A stretch of 64,000 nt of DNA, taken from Nageia nagi (Eukaryota; Pinophyta). Positions 35,851 to 50,194 of this stretch are shown here, in pieces. Both the position numbers and the translations under genes were made by a program. The first letter of the stretch is position 1. The number at the start of each line of letters is the position of its first letter. Under the pieces are notes generated by a model, which saw only the letters and a program-made list of their open reading frames with translations, was not told where the DNA came from and made no database searches. The stretch spans positions 182,342,001-182,406,000 of the forward strand of contig JBITNC010000001.1 in assembly GCA_050084985.1 (NCBI GenBank). The letters are read 5' to 3'.

Positions 35851-37165
35851 GAGATCTTGCCAATAGGGTAAGATTAATTGAAACAATTGGGTACATTAAA
35901 ATATAGACTAAAAATAATGCATGAATAATAAATCAAAGAACTATTTCTCTACAATATAATATTGAATTTTATATCAAAAATATGGCATCAAATGAGCACG
36001 ATAAATAAGGTACCTTCATCAAATTTGCATCCAAATGAAAAAACAAGAATGACAAATCAATCATAGTATCATATCATAATAAACAAATGTTGCCAATGAC
36101 CTAATAGCATGTTGCTAAGGATATGAAAGATGTAGATCCACATATATAAATTGAAATATGTGAGAACAAGATGGAGGATGTAGCAAATCTATGAATAGGT
36201 GGTATTACAAAACACCTTTATTTTTTTCGATTAATTGATATTGCATATTCTAATCTCTCTCTTAGGATCTTTACTAATATTGATTGATATATTTTATGTT
36301 GCTTTTAATATTATTTTATAACATCATTTTTATCCTCTTCGATTCTTTGGATCATTTTATTTTAAATTATTTATGGTGTCTCTTTTGATATTTGACACCT
36401 CTTACCTTGTATAATGGTCCATTAGATTGATTGAATTGCCTTGGGTATATTTTAATTCTTTTTACAATAAATATTCCTTAATGTTATAAAATGAATTATT
36501 TAATAAATAATAATTCATTTTCAATAATATATAATTCTAATTATTTCTCAACTAAGTCAAATATGATCTATAGTATTGCTACCACAACATTTGATTTAAA
36601 CAGACTAAGTACACACATACACACACTTAAGAAGTACTTTTAAAAAAAATTGAAATGGAACATAAAACCTGATAGACATGTATGCAAAATGTGGAAGATA
36701 CATGATGTAAATACAATTTCATGGACTATAATATGGAATATGTATGATGTAGACATAGTTTCATATCATATATTATAATTTATTTGTACAAAGGTTCTGA
36801 TATAGGCTAGGTAATAAAGGAACCCACAACATGTTCTATTATTTTCATCTCATCATTCTATATGTACATAATGATATCCAATTGGGAAAAACATATTTTT
36901 TGTATGTTTGGTTAAGTATTACAAATATATTTTTGTTAACTTACCACTTGTAGATCATTTAGATTATGTGTTTGGCTAAGTATTATAGTTCAAGCAATGA
37001 AGGAGCCCAAAACGTGTGTCATTTTATTTAGGCACTTGAAATATTTTTTTCATTTTGAGTTTTTCTAGCTAAAGGGTTGGAGGAGAGAGATGAATTTAGA
37101 TTAATTAATACCATATATATAGTGCACTTAACATATTTTTATATCTTATGATGTATTTATATATA
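35851..37165. other. Diverged repeat region left of element 3
   Basis: No coding. Segments such as AGTGCACTTAACATATTTT near 37120 resemble segments right of element 3 (near 42609 and 43345), as do stretches near 36900 and 43465. Element 3 therefore probably sits inside an older repeated sequence. Confidence 0.45.
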
Positions 37166-37874
37166 TGCCTAAAATGATTTATTATTTATTTAATAAATCA
37201 TATTTATACTTCTTAAATGATTTAATGTAATATTACATATGTCAAAATAAAAGGATATTATAATGCAATGCCATGTGTTATAATAAATGCCATATCATAT
37301 ATCATAGGTATTATTTTAAAGTATCTTGAATATAACAATGATTATATTATTGGAAAAGGTCAACCTTCACTTCATTCTATATCTTTGCAAGCTATATAAA
37401 TGGGTGGAATAAGTTGATCTCAAAATATCATAACTCTTTAATATGATAAGAACTTTGATAGGTGGTTGTAAACAATAATGGTATCTCTAGATGCCACCTA
37501 TCTTGAGAATTTGTTATACTCTAAGCTTTAGACTTATATCTTTGGCACACATCATAATTAGACACAATCCACGTAGTTAGCAAATTGCTTCTATCAAGTT
37601 GTTAGTGGCTTGCATATTCTAGATTGAGGATTCCAAGATTTGATGCTTGAGTTATTGGTTAATGAACACAAAGATTAGTTATGATCTCACCATGAGTCCA
37701 ATCCAAATCCTTTAAAGATTCATTTCTATATACTTTTGAGGATTGTATACACACTTCATATCAAGTGCATACATTTTATGTGTATTTTTTATGATCTAAT
37801 ATAATGTCTATTGTATATTATAGACTCTTTTATTTATTATGTATATTCGTATTTTACACAATTTGAGGTCTACA
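37166..37874 (+). repeat. Element 3 5' LTR
   Basis: Collinear with 41858-42582. It begins TGCCTAAAATGATTTATTA and ends GGTCTACA. It contains TATATAAA at 37393-37400. Confidence 0.8.
37393..37400 (+). promoter_or_regulatory. TATA box in element 3 5' LTR
   Basis: TATATAAA about 230 bp into the LTR, conserved at 42091-42098 in the other LTR. Confidence 0.6.
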
Positions 37875-37877
37875 TTT

Positions 37878-37893
37878 TGGTGAACCTCGACAT
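37878..37893 (+). promoter_or_regulatory. Candidate primer binding site of element 3
   Basis: TGGTGAACCTCGACAT starts three bases after the LTR. TGG at this place is expected for pairing with a tRNA CCA end, but I cannot name the tRNA. Confidence 0.4.
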
Positions 37894-38653
37894 ATCCTAC
37901 AAATCCTAGATATTTTTATTTTAGGGCATTAATTTTTATAAGGATTCTTGCATTAGAAACCCTTGGTTTTGTTTTCTTTTTGGTAGAGAAAATTTTATTG
38001 CTTAAAATAAAATTATTTTCCTAAAAAACGTCACTATAAAAAAACTTAGATTTTGGAGGTCATTTTCTTTAATTTGGTGGCATCTAGCATTAGAAAAATT
38101 TGTCCAAACCATAGAAAAATATAATTGAATTTTTTATTTTTATTTTTGTAGGTCTAGATTTGCATATTTTGAATGATTTTGGGATTTGTTTTTGCAGAAA
38201 ATATCATATTTAAAAATCATAAATTTTGAAAATATTTTTTAACTATTTGGTGCTTTGTTTCATGATAAAAACTTTTTAAAATCATAGATCATTATAGTAA
38301 GCAACTTTTTGAGATTAATTTAATCTTATTACTTGTATTGTTATCCAAATTTCTTGAGATTTTCAAAAACAAACATTTTTGCATAAAGAACTAAATTTTG
38401 AAGGTTATTTTCTTGAATTTTGAAAGTTCTAGCTTCAAAAAATTATCCTAAATCATAGATATACATGCTAGAAACTTATTTTTAATCTTGCATGGTGTAA
38501 AAGTGCTCATTTTTGTCATATTTCTTAAAATTTTGTACAAAGCTCTAGATCTTGCATTTTAGCATGGATACTACAACTACATATGGATTTTTTAAATATT
38601 GGGATATGATAAGTGCTTTGTTTAAATCTCCTAAACAATAAAAGTCTAAAGAT

Positions 38654-38992
38654 ATGGATGTTATGCATAATAATAATAGAAAAGCTTATAATGAAATGAG
38701 TTTATCACATTCATGCTTGACTAGTACAAATGATGATGATGTTCAAATTGATATGTTAATCATAGGAAATCAAGTGCATGATAATGATAGTGATGATGAT
38801 GATGATGATTATTATATAGTTGAATTTGATTATGATGCATATTTAAACTTTGAAGCTATGGATAAATATGAAAGATATGATATTGCATCTAAAAAGGTGA
38901 CACCTCAAGATCAACTTAAGAAAATTAAAGAGCATATGTTAGCCAATCCTTCTTTGATTTTAGGCATTTATAACGATCTTGACTTGAAATAA
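38654..38992 (+). pseudogene. Element 3 acidic ORF (gag-like N-terminal part)
   Basis: An open frame of 112 codons from ATG 38654. It has an Asp run (SDDDDDDYYIVEFDYDAYLN) followed by LKKIKEHMLANPSLI. It precedes the zinc knuckle at 39327, so it is probably the N-terminal part of a gag-type protein. I see no Retrotrans_gag core. No function can be assigned beyond its place in the element. Confidence 0.5.
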
Positions 38993-39326
38993 AAATTTTC
39001 ATACATTTTTAAGGAAAGAATTAGATACATTATTAGAAGATCCATATGTAAGATAATATTATATGCAAAAGTTTGAGAAAGAAGAAATATAAAAACAACA
39101 ACATACTAAAAAATCTCAACTAAAATTGAACCTAAATCTCAAATTTAGACTCCATTTTGAACATCAAAACCAAAACAATGTTGGTAAAAAGTAACATCTC
39201 AAGAAACATTGAAAATACAAAATATCCTCATTATAGAAAAATCTAAATAGGATGCCCACAATTGTTCCCACACCACCTTGATAAAGATACCCTTGAATTT
39301 GAGATGTTTAATGGACATCAACTAAA

Positions 39327-39430
39327 GCTTATTGCATTTATCATAAAAGAAAAGGTCACTCTACAAATTATTGTAATGATTTGAAGGTTATAATTTTGGA
39401 CCTCATTGCACAATGGAAATATAAGATTTG
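39327..39430 (+). pseudogene. Element 3 zinc-knuckle remnant
   Basis: The frame reads AYCIYHKRKGHSTNYC followed by LKVIILDLI. This is the same C-x2-H, GH-x4-C knuckle form as in gag of elements 1 and 2, and indicates a Tat-related origin for element 3. Confidence 0.65.
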
Positions 39431-41843
39431 CCAACATTGCAAATAGACTTGAGAAATTTCAAGAAAAATGTGATGAGTAGACACATCATTAGCAACATGC
39501 CATACTACTTGAGGGTTGCCAACATTATGAAAATAGTAATAGAGATGATGGTTCTTGCTCTGCAAATCCAACTAGTTAGGAGAGCATAAATTTTTTTTTA
39601 GTTTATTCAGATCCAATTGAGATTCACTTACAAGAATATAGAATGCAAAAAGTTTGGCCTTTTGAAAAGTATCAATTTAAGATTGTACTCTTTAATATGT
39701 GTTTGCAAATATTCAACTCAAATACTCTAAAAATGTAACTTTAATTTGTTGATCTTCTTGAGAGAGTAGTAGCCCAAGGTACAAAAAATGCAATGGATAA
39801 TTTAGACAAAAAAGGTCAATTTCTCAAAGAAAAATATACTAAATTATATGGTGGTGGTTTCACTACCTCTAGTGTACTATAATTTCTAATTTTTCATATC
39901 ATAAGGGATGCATTTCATGTAGGTTGCATATGATGAGTTAGTCCATTGCATGCATTTGATTATCATGGAAAATTTTATCAAGTTTTTAATCATGTTATCT
40001 TTACATCTTCATATTTTCAATCATATTCTATTGTATCTTATTTTCTCTTTTTGCATATTTTCATCCTCATCATTTCATCAAGTCTCCTTCTTTCATCAAA
40101 TATTTTTCTTATCTTTATCTCTCATCAAAGTTCTCAAATTTGACATGCTAATCAAATGTCTCATGTATAAGTTAGTCTTATGTATAGTCATTGCATTCTA
40201 TATTAGTTGCATTTCATAAAAATAAAAATAAATAAAACATAAAACATAAACAAGATAAATAAAAAAAAAGTGGATATAGTCTTAGCTAGGGTTAGTATTA
40301 GTTTCAAGTGGGATGATATCAATTTTAGCTAGGGGAAGTTTTAGTTTCAGCTAGGTGCATGATACAAATCAAATATTAAAAAATATAAGGTAGAAATTAA
40401 GAATTCAAAAACAAAGAGTGGAAAATTATCCATTCTTGGGGTATAAAGGTAAGTACAGGTAAAGGATATCATCTCAAACATTTTTAATATTGGTCATGTT
40501 CATGATATTCATTGCAAAATCTATTATAATTGATGAATTAATATTACTATATCTTCTTTAAATATTTGGTATAAAAAGTGAACATTGCTAATGCTATTCA
40601 TATTATTGCTATTTCAAAAATAATGCCTATTTTACTAATAAAGTATGAAAATTCAAAGCCATTGTATCTATGAAAATCTTGTATAATTACAATATATATA
40701 GAATATTGAATATTTGAATGGTTATTTTTCAATGCAAATTGAATGGATTCTTTCTTTTAAAATGTAATTCTCACACTATCAATGATGTGATTGAAGTGAA
40801 ATTATGGATGCTTTCAAATATGAGTAATGTTATCATGCTTTGAAACATTCAAAATGTTTAAGGATATCATGATATGGCTTATGCATAGAAAAATAGTATA
40901 TAAGGTCAAAAAATTAAAAAAGTTGTTGCTTATAGAGAATATATTTATGTTATATGGAGATATGCTTTCATGATATTTATGATGAAAAATGTTATTACTT
41001 GCTTTCAATTGAATACCATTAAGATTTGTAGATTTGATATGACTATTTCCATGTTGCTAATGGTGTGTGTTCATTGTAAATGGGTCATGTTAAATAAATC
41101 TTTGAATATATATTTTAAAATACCATTATTTCATTGATTATGCAATGCTATGGAAATGATGAATAAAATTACAAAAGATATGATTAATAAATTATATATA
41201 AAATACTCTATCAATGGCATGGGTTTACGTTGAAAATCAATGAAATCAAGAAATTCAATGTGATCAAACATGCAATGTTGTTAAATATTTAAATGTTTGG
41301 TATTTTCATGGGAATCAAATGATATTATTCAATGTTATACTTACAAATGTTTTCAAAGCAATGGCCACTACATGAGCATAATCTCTCATCAATGATAGGA
41401 TTATTTCAAGCTTGAGTTATTAAAATTTTTCATCATCTTGATCTTCATAGACTATGAGTTGTAATCATAGTAGTCTATATATCATGGTTTATAAAACTAT
41501 GGGTCACATCAGCCATAGTGACATAATGGATATCCTATTTATTTCATCCTATATCTTTTAATTGATTATTATTTAATGATATTGGATCTATTTGGATATT
41601 ATGTTGATGTGTTCTTTAGGTATTGTCTAGGTGAGTAGGATTGGCATAAATCACTCTTCTCATATAGGAACTTTGATTTTGGCTTGCTTACCTAATGTAG
41701 CATGAGAAAGGGGCAACCAAGAACAAAAAGGAAAAATTAACATATTGATCAATATAGGAAATCCTACTTTACTATTGAAAATTTTATTCTCTTCCCTATA
41801 CTTCTTTGGATTATGCAATTTTTATGCTTTTCATTTCATATCC
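39431..41843. other. Noncoding interior of element 3
   Basis: AT-rich sequence with no coding I trust. Two imperfect TTAGCTAGGG-containing units occur at 40281-40355. Just before the polypurine tract there is a less AT-rich stretch (41620-41740) of unknown role. Confidence 0.45.
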
Positions 41844-41857
41844 AAAGAGGGAAAAAA
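41844..41857 (+). promoter_or_regulatory. Polypurine tract of element 3
   Basis: AAAGAGGGAAAAAA directly before the TGTAGATATT start of the 3' LTR. Fixes the orientation of the element as plus. Confidence 0.8.
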
Positions 41858-42582
41858 TGTAGATATTTAAAAATGATTTATTATTTATTTAATAAATCAT
41901 ATTTTTACTTCTTAAATGATTTATGCAATATTACATATGTCAAGATAAAAGGATATTATAATGTAATGCTATGTATTATATTAAATGCTATATAATATAT
42001 CATAAATCTTATTTTAAAGTATTTTGAATATAACAATGATTATATTATTGCAAGAGGTTAGCCTTCACTCCTTTGTATGTATTTTTAGGCTATATAAATG
42101 GATGGAATAGGTTTATATCTAGATATCAAAACTCTTTGATATGATAACAACTTTGATAGGTGGTTGTCAACTATAATGGTATCTCTAGACACCACTTATC
42201 TTGAGAATTTATTATACTTTGAGCTCTAAAATTTCTATCTTTAATGCATATCATAATTTGACACATTCCATGCACTCAAAGGAGTGTTTCTCTTAGGATG
42301 TTAGCAAAATGCATCTTCTAGATTGAGGGTTCTAGGCTTTGATGGTTGAGCTATTGGTTCATGCACATAAAGATTAGCTATAAGCTTGCTATGAGTCTAA
42401 TCCCAATACTTCAAAGATTCATTGCTATCTACTTTTGAGTACTGTACACATTCATGTCAAGTGCATGCTTTTCATGTATATCTATTACGATATAATATAT
42501 TGTCTATTGTATATTTAATTGTATATTGTAGACTATTTTATTTGTTTTGTATACTCATATTTTACACAATTTGAGATCTACA
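41858..42582 (+). repeat. Element 3 3' LTR
   Basis: Starts TGTAGATATTTAAAAATG and ends GATCTACA. Collinear with 37166-37874 with scattered substitutions, and with TATATAAA at 42091-42098. Confidence 0.82.
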
Positions 42583-44579
42583 ACTTAGATCATTTCATAT
42601 CATACATATAGTGAACTTGACATAGTTTCATATCTTGTTTGTGCATATCTTGTGATCATTATTGGAGAGAGAGGCATTTGGTATATTGGTGAGACTAGAG
42701 AGATGATATATGAGGAGACATGGTAAGACCATAGGAGACATGATATAAAGTATTTTGCTTCATCTATACATTTTTCTATAAGGAAAAATAATTTCATGTC
42801 ATTATGATACAGCTGTAATTACCTCATCATATTGCAATCTCTATAGTTTTAAGCATGCAGGTTGGTTATGTGATAAAATTATGAATATTGTTGAAACATA
42901 AAAGTGATATGTTTTTTGAGAGCTTATAAATACAACTAGTCTTGATTTTTCTAATTCATGATATTTTGTATAGGTTATCTAGGAGGAAAGACATCTAACC
43001 TTTATATCTTGTTATGCTTATTGTAGAGGTAAACAACATAGCATATCATATATGATAATGTAGATAAAATTGTTAATAGATAGCATTTATTAATAAGTCT
43101 ATCTCTATTAGTATCATACTTATCATAGTGGTTTTTCATAAGTCAATTCTTATATTCATGTCAATTCTCATAATGATGTCATTGTTGTTTATAAATTGCA
43201 AGTGCAAAGAGAGAACCAAGTATGTCATTTATCATAACTTAAAATGCTTGGTAACTTTCCAAGTGTCCAATGAATCATTATACATGCATTTTTGACCTTC
43301 CTGGCCATGTAGGCTATCTTGAGGAAGTTTTGAACATTATATATAATGCACTTGGTTCATTTTATATCATATGTTGTATTTAGATAAGCAACATAATATT
43401 TAAATTTATTTTTGTGCCTATTGTAGAGGTAAGTAACATAGCATTTAAATTTTTGTGTTGAACAATTGTTAAGTATTACAAGCATATTTTTTCTAGCTTA
43501 CCATTTTTTGACTTGTTTTGGCACTTTCTTAAACTATATTGGTTTGACACCTAAAAGTGGTTCCCTCAACATAGTCCCACTTAGGTGCAAGTTTACACAC
43601 ATATTTAATAATATTTTAGTCATATTTTATCCTAATTATCACATATTTCTCAAGTTATGTTCTTGTGTTTATTAATTAGGTACATCAGGATAAATTTTAC
43701 TAATATTCAAGGGGTCAAATGGTGAATCACACTTGATATAAATGTAAGTTTCTCTAACCTAGGGAAGGCATGCCAAGATCACATATTGATAGTTGGTATC
43801 ATAGAATTGGGTGTTTCTAAATGATGCTTATTGATATTGGAATCTTATTATCACTCAAGTGAGTTTTTTAATCCACATATGTGATCATATGCATAATTTG
43901 ACTTATTTTCATCTCTACTATCATCAACCTTGTTGGTAAACCTCCTTCTTTAGGAATATTTATGCCTACACTGACATTTACACCTAGATTGAGTTCTCAA
44001 AGACTAGCTTATGAATTAGTGTTTCTTTAATAATTAGCCTTGGAGTTCACATAGTAAGATCACTACTCTTTGACAAGTTTGTCTATCATATCCTCGACCT
44101 CAACATAGGTAAGGAAACATAGGTATTTATCTTTCACTTGATTATTTTCTCTTCAGTATATGTAGTTCATTTTACATCTTAAAAGCAATGTAATTTCATT
44201 ATTTTGTGCACTATTGTATTCCCTTATTCATATATATTTATTTGAGTTAATTAGCTTAGATAAATCATATAATAAATACTTATGTGCATTTTAGTTCATT
44301 TAGAGTTAAAATCTAAGTGATACAAAAACACATATCAAAATGTTGGTACCCACCTTTCATAGCACTTTATTTCTCTAAATTAGGATTAGAATATAAAGTG
44401 CTCTTGAACCCACTCATATCTTTTTCTAGTCTATGTCATATAAACATATTGACACCCACCTTTCATAGCATTTTATTTCTATAAATTAAAGGTTTTCTTT
44501 ACATACTATTCAAACCTACTTGTATCATAACCTATTAAAGATTTTGTTTACATACTATATTCTTAATGCATTTTTTGTT
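42583..44579. other. Diverged noncoding repeats right of element 3
   Basis: No gene. Repeated phrases shared with 36700-37140 suggest one older sequence interrupted by element 3. Two related segments (CACCTTTCATAGCA near 44350 and 44458) form a local direct duplication of about 110 bp. Confidence 0.4.
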
Positions 44580-47160
44580 AGTAGCAATGAAAATGCATAT
44601 TTTAATGCTAACCCTATAGCTAAAAAAAATCCAAAAAGAAGAAGAATTGTAGACCTAAAGTGGTTCAAAGGATAAGTGAAAGAATTCATACCAAACAACC
44701 ATATACTGATGTACAAGGTTAGAGACTAAAGAAGCTACTAATAGTTATTTATATAAGGAGAGTTTTATCAATAGCTCTAACAGTTCAACTAAGATAGTAA
44801 ATCATAGGGTTAATTTAGAAAATACTAGATATTAGACTCCTCCAAATCAATAACTTCTTATCATAACTAAAGAGGAGATCATTACCCAATTGAGTTATGA
44901 TGAGATATTCAATAAGGTTATGATTTTCATGGTGAATAGGCATAGGTTCATCAATCTTATCAATTATTTACTAGTTAAGAAAAAGGTTTATGCATTCACT
45001 AGACTTAAAGATGAAGTGGTGAAACAACACAAGTAATGGCATTATAATAGGTATAAGGAGAACACACCTCCTAATAAAATGACTCGCACACATCAAAATA
45101 TAAATTTGGGATTCTTCATAAATAGTTCTACATCCATACCAAATTTTTGCTCATTTATCCTTCCAAATGCTAGTGTGGATGCCCACATCAACACAGGTGC
45201 TAACCCTAGCATGAGCACTAAGTCTCAAGTAGAGTCAACACCTCTAGTTCCTCCAGTAGTTCTTGCTATGGATGTAACTCATTAAAATTAGTAACATATC
45301 ATTTATATAATCAATAGCTTCATTGAAAAAATTACTCAACCTACTACATTACAAGATTTATTTTATCAGGAAGCTCAAGTTGATAATGCAATTATAATAG
45401 ACAATGATAATGGTTCCATCATGCAAGTTGAATAGAGTAGACATGATGAATAGGTTCCAAATTTTGATAAATATACAAATATTTTTATTGAAATGAATGT
45501 GAGCAAGAATATCTTGCAACATATGAAGGAATCAATAAGCTTCTAGCTGAGGTTGATACACCATATATCCAAATTAATCAAAGGAAGATAATAAGATCAA
45601 AATAAAATTTCTTTATTTTGTAGATGATTAAGATATTATAAATTTGAGTATCCTTGAAAGGATAAAATACTACACATGGTTACTTTAAAAAGTTATTATA
45701 TAACCAAGATAGGATTATTTTAGATTAAGAGCAAGTAACTAGTTTATTGCACTTGCACATATGAACAAAAATATCAAAAATAATAAGTTAATAAACTATT
45801 TGATAAATCTATGAAACCTATTTTTGGATGGATTCAAGAAGAAAATGGCATAAAATGTACAAAAATCCTAAAGTACAATAGAGAAAATATAATATTGATA
45901 CCTCATACTAATAGAGAGTGATTTGTCTCATCTAGAATATAGAACATTATTTGTGATAGGAATGATAAAATAGGAGCTTATGAAATATTCACACCTAGAC
46001 AACAATTAGTCATATTTGAAGAAGGTCAACATTTCTAACAACCATTGGAAAATGTAAGAGAAGATATTTAAGTTGTCAAACTAACACCACCCTTGGAGAA
46101 TGCATTGCCAATGATAGCTTAAGATATAATTCAAGGGCTATAGCAACAAGTAAATAAAATATCTAAATGCCAAGGATTAGGTACTCAATGAAAGGAAGAT
46201 AATAATCCCTTATGTATGCAAATCAAAAATTCTATAATACTCTCTAGAAAAGAATTAAAATTCTTAAAATTTGATGGTACTATTGGTCCTTACCTTCATG
46301 TATATATTTTTTTGATGAAATATTTTTAGTTACCTTAGAAGATAACTTGCATGCCAAGTTATTTCCTTTTTCTCTAAAAGGAGAAGCCACATAACAGTTT
46401 AAGAAATTGCCACATACTAGCATTACTAGTTTTGCATAATTGAAGATTGTATTTTGTGATCATTATCTAATTTGCATTGCAAAGAAGTTTACATTCAATG
46501 ATTTGATGAATCTAAAGTAAAGATAAGGTCAATATATCAATAAATTTATTATATTTTGAACTAAAAAGGCTAATTAGGTTCATGCCAATGATGATATGAA
46601 AATCATGGCCTTCCTAGAGGAACTTTAATCAAAATATGTACTAAAATATTTTGATTATCTAAAGCTACCTCTTGATGCATTTCTATAGGCATTATTGGAA
46701 AAGTAATAGTTCAATATCATATATAGACATTGAAAACCTAAATTAAAGAAAAAAAGGTTTAATTCACCTTCACAACCTCAACATTGTTACAAAAATGAAT
46801 AGTCCCAAGAAACTCAAATAGTAGCCAAAGTGGAATCAACATAGCCATCCTTCACAATAGAAGTACCAAAAGAATGCAAATTAGATGAGTTCTATGAGTA
46901 TGACCAATAGAGAGGACATGCAACAAAGTATTGTGTGACATTTATCAAAAATATTTAATACTTAATTGATCAAAATAAGGTATCTTTATTAGAATTAAAG
47001 TCAAATGATAAGCCAAAGTAGTTAAGAGGTCCTTAGCATGCAAAGAAAAAGACCATGGACATGTTCAACAATCTATTTATGAATTTTTTCAAAGCTAAAT
47101 CATCAAATGCAAGCACCAACTTTGTGAGTACTCTTCCTCCACCATGATAAAAAGGTACAC
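44580..47160 (+). pseudogene. Degenerate Ty3/gypsy gag remnant
   Basis: The gag core is visible at about 46250-46650 on the plus strand: LKFLKFDGTIGPYLHVYIFF, LHAKLFPFSLKGEAT, FKKLPHTSITSF, NDDMKIMAFLEEL. A worn zinc knuckle follows near 46875-46945 (RGHATKYCVTF). The stretch 44900-45300 reads as an N-terminal part (VMIFMVNRHRFINLINYL, then a Ser/Pro-rich linker). Stops are dense, no pol follows, and no LTR was found. Confidence 0.6.
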
Positions 47161-47941
47161 ATTGTTATTATTATTCTTCTTATTTATAGTTCCTAATATG
47201 TATGCAATAGTATATGTATCTTTTTTTTAGTTTTATGGTAAAATTCCCATTTGATACCTATGTCCATGATAGGATGCAATCCACCTATCTTTTCTTATTA
47301 ACCACATTGGGGGCATACATTAAATATTAGGAATCATATCGCCATACCCCTTTATATATCCATGTAGACATTGACATCAATGAGCATGCTAGTCTTCCTG
47401 TCAAATATCAGGAAGCTAATAGTTCTTTTTCATCATCCATATCCTCTTAGAGTTTATCATTGATGCCTTGGGTTTGTCATCATTTAATAAGAAAACCTGA
47501 ACTTGGTAGCCTTTAGTAAATTTTCACTTGGGTCCATCTAAAACTTTCTCTAACTTGTTGTCATGTGTTTGTGTTGAGACTTATCAAAGGAAAAGACTAG
47601 TGCTAAAGAGATTCTATCTAGCTCAATTCCCTATCTATTACACCAATAACTTCACTAGGTACCTTATAATATTTCTCACATAATAAAAACTTTCTTATCT
47701 CCCATCACCTCTCCCACTATCTTGAACATAAATTTTCTTTGATATTTATCTTTGAATTCATTATGGGTATTAAGGTTTATTTTCACCTTACTATTCCTAA
47801 AATCATAAGCATGATTAAACCTCAATTTTATGTGGCCACAATATGAATTTACATGCATTCATGCTACCATAACTTGATAATTCACAACTAAACCTCCTAA
47901 TTCCCTAAAAATGGTAGCACCCATGCTAGGCTTAATTTACT

Positions 47942-47959
47942 TATATATATATATATATA
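47942..47959. repeat. (TA)n microsatellite
   Basis: Uninterrupted alternating TA, read directly from the sequence. Confidence 0.9.
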
Positions 47960-50186
47960 ACACCCTTAATATCATACATACTAGGCCATTATATTTATCA
48001 ATTATCCATGAAATAACCTAAACAATCATTAATCACACATATACATTAACACTTATCCAATTCAAAACAACATTAATAAAGTCTTAAACAACCAAACTAT
48101 GACCATTTCATAACACATTTCATGCATTCATAATCATATATATTGATTGTATTAATCAATAATAGGATGTTACATTATCTTTTCAAGATACATCCAACCA
48201 TCCAACTACAACCAAGTGAATTCCCTATTCTAACACCACTAGTGGTACTATGGTGACTTTGAACACTCTTGAAGCTTTTATACCTAGAGGCTTTCTTGAT
48301 CAATATTGGCCTCTTCAGTCCAATTTTCTCATCCATATTTATTTTGTTTGAGAACATGATCCATCATCCCCAAGAAGTTGTTATTTTATGAATCCTAGTT
48401 CATATTTCATAGAGTCTTTACACTCTACTTTAGAGCCTCTAGTCCAACCTTTAACCCCTCTATTTATTGGTCCTTTGAAATAATCTCCTTCTATAGGCTA
48501 GCTAATGCATCCTTTACATGTTTTCTTATCACCTTTTTGAAATTTGATTCTAATTTTATTTGATTTGTAAAATCAAAATAAAGCATATATATTAGTCATA
48601 TTATTATTGCATGAATATGAACTTGCAACTACACAAATATGTATTCTTATTGAGTTCATTCTTGAGTTATTATTATATCTCCATGATGGGAATTCTAATA
48701 GGCACATCCTATCCTCCCTACTCTTCTTGTTGTAGTGGTCCTTCACCCACACATATTCTTCATCCTCATTATCCCCTTAATTCTCTTCCTCTTCTTCTTC
48801 ATTGGTGTCACCCTCTATAGCCTTAACCAAACACTCTAATCCATACAATCTGAGTGGATCAGGTCTAACTCCAACCCACCATATCAAGTAGGCCTAATAA
48901 AAAAGTGGCACGTGAGTATCTTCATTCCCCTCATCATTTGATTCACTCCCCAACCCACAATCTTAGGGAGGATGTCACTCCTCCCACTTGGGAGGTGTAT
49001 CATATAAGTTAGGGTCATGTGCTCTATATCTACCCATCCTCACCATGAACTTGCATTCTAGTGAAATTCCCCATCTCTTGATAAATTACCTCATAACCCT
49101 TTTATGTATATAAGGCTTGATAAATTTCTTTCATGTCTAAAGGTAGTTGAATGTATGCTACCAATCTAGTTCATACGTTGGATCATTCAACCAATATGGC
49201 ATCCTTACATATAGTCTATAAATCACATTCCTTATAAAACCAAAGTCTTATGTCAATCCTCTTCCTTAAATAATACACCAAAAAACTAAACTCTATGTGG
49301 TAAATTACTTACCATTCATCAACCTACTAATGAACTTTTGGTATGTGTCCATGGTTTTGTTTACCTTTGTGATCTTTCCATGCTTTACCCATCAATACCA
49401 CATTAGATGATCAACAACTATCCCATGCATGGTGTTACCACCCAATTTTTGATCAATAATTTTTTAATTTTTTCTCAAGTTAGGTATCTAGGAAAAATTT
49501 ATTATTTCCCTTAAATAAATAAAAAATACATAAAAATTAAATAATCTAAAATCCAAAAATAATGCTTTGTCAAGATCACATTTTTTCATCACAAAAAGAA
49601 TTTGGACCAGTGGGTAGTATCTTTCACCTTAGAGTCAAGCTCATATTCTGGACATTAAAATGAAAGTTAGTTTTTATGAAACTATTGAAAATCAACCTCT
49701 AATTTTAATTGCAAGTACCTACAACCAATACGAGTGGAATTTGGTCTTACTCAACCATTGAATGATAAAATTTGAAATCTTATATTGAAAAATAATAGCT
49801 CATTCTATATATTTAAGAGAGAAAGTTAGTTTTCATCAAAATCTTGAATCCAAAAATATCTTCATTTATAAATCTAGATCAATGTTTTTTGGGTTTTGAC
49901 TATAATAATGATTCCTTTTATCATAAGTTAGTAATCTACCCTAGTGTAATTAAAAGGTTTTATGTTATTGCATCAATTTATGTTACAATCTAGTCATGAT
50001 AAGATGTTTTGTGTTATCACATCAAGTTAGCAGGCTAGTTGACATGACATAGGTTATTACCTAGTCATGCTGCTTAGAACTTTAACCCTATTCAACCAAA
50101 GGGCCACTCATAACTCATAATCACCATCCAATATATAGCTACATTATTTACATTTCCATCACATATCCCATGCTTCTCACTCTTCC

Positions 50187-50194
50187 TATAAATA
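50187..50194 (+). promoter_or_regulatory. TATA-like site (TATAAATA)
   Basis: TATAAATA followed by CCCCTCATCTACTTCATTCG, a composition typical of plant retroelement promoters. It lies 690 bp upstream of the open frame beginning near 50881. No transcript evidence. Confidence 0.4.

Larger units (their letters stand above)
37166..42582 (+). mobile_element. Element 3: pol-less LTR retrotransposon
   Basis: A 5.4-kb plus-strand element between two LTRs of 709 and 725 bp (37166-37874, 41858-42582). The right LTR runs from TGTAGATATTT to GATCTACA. A polypurine tract (41844-41857) abuts the right LTR, and a candidate primer binding site follows the left one. The internal 4 kb holds an acidic ORF and a zinc knuckle but no protease, RT or integrase, so it would depend on another element. 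No target duplication is visible (ATATA on the left, ACTTA on the right). Confidence 0.8.

Noticed and set aside
37161-37165. Target duplication for element 3
   Set aside because: ATATA on the left does not match ACTTA on the right, and shifting the LTR start to 37152 does not help.
38654-38992. Asp-rich frame in element 3 as a host gene
   Set aside because: It lies between matched LTRs and just upstream of a retroviral zinc knuckle, so it is element sequence.
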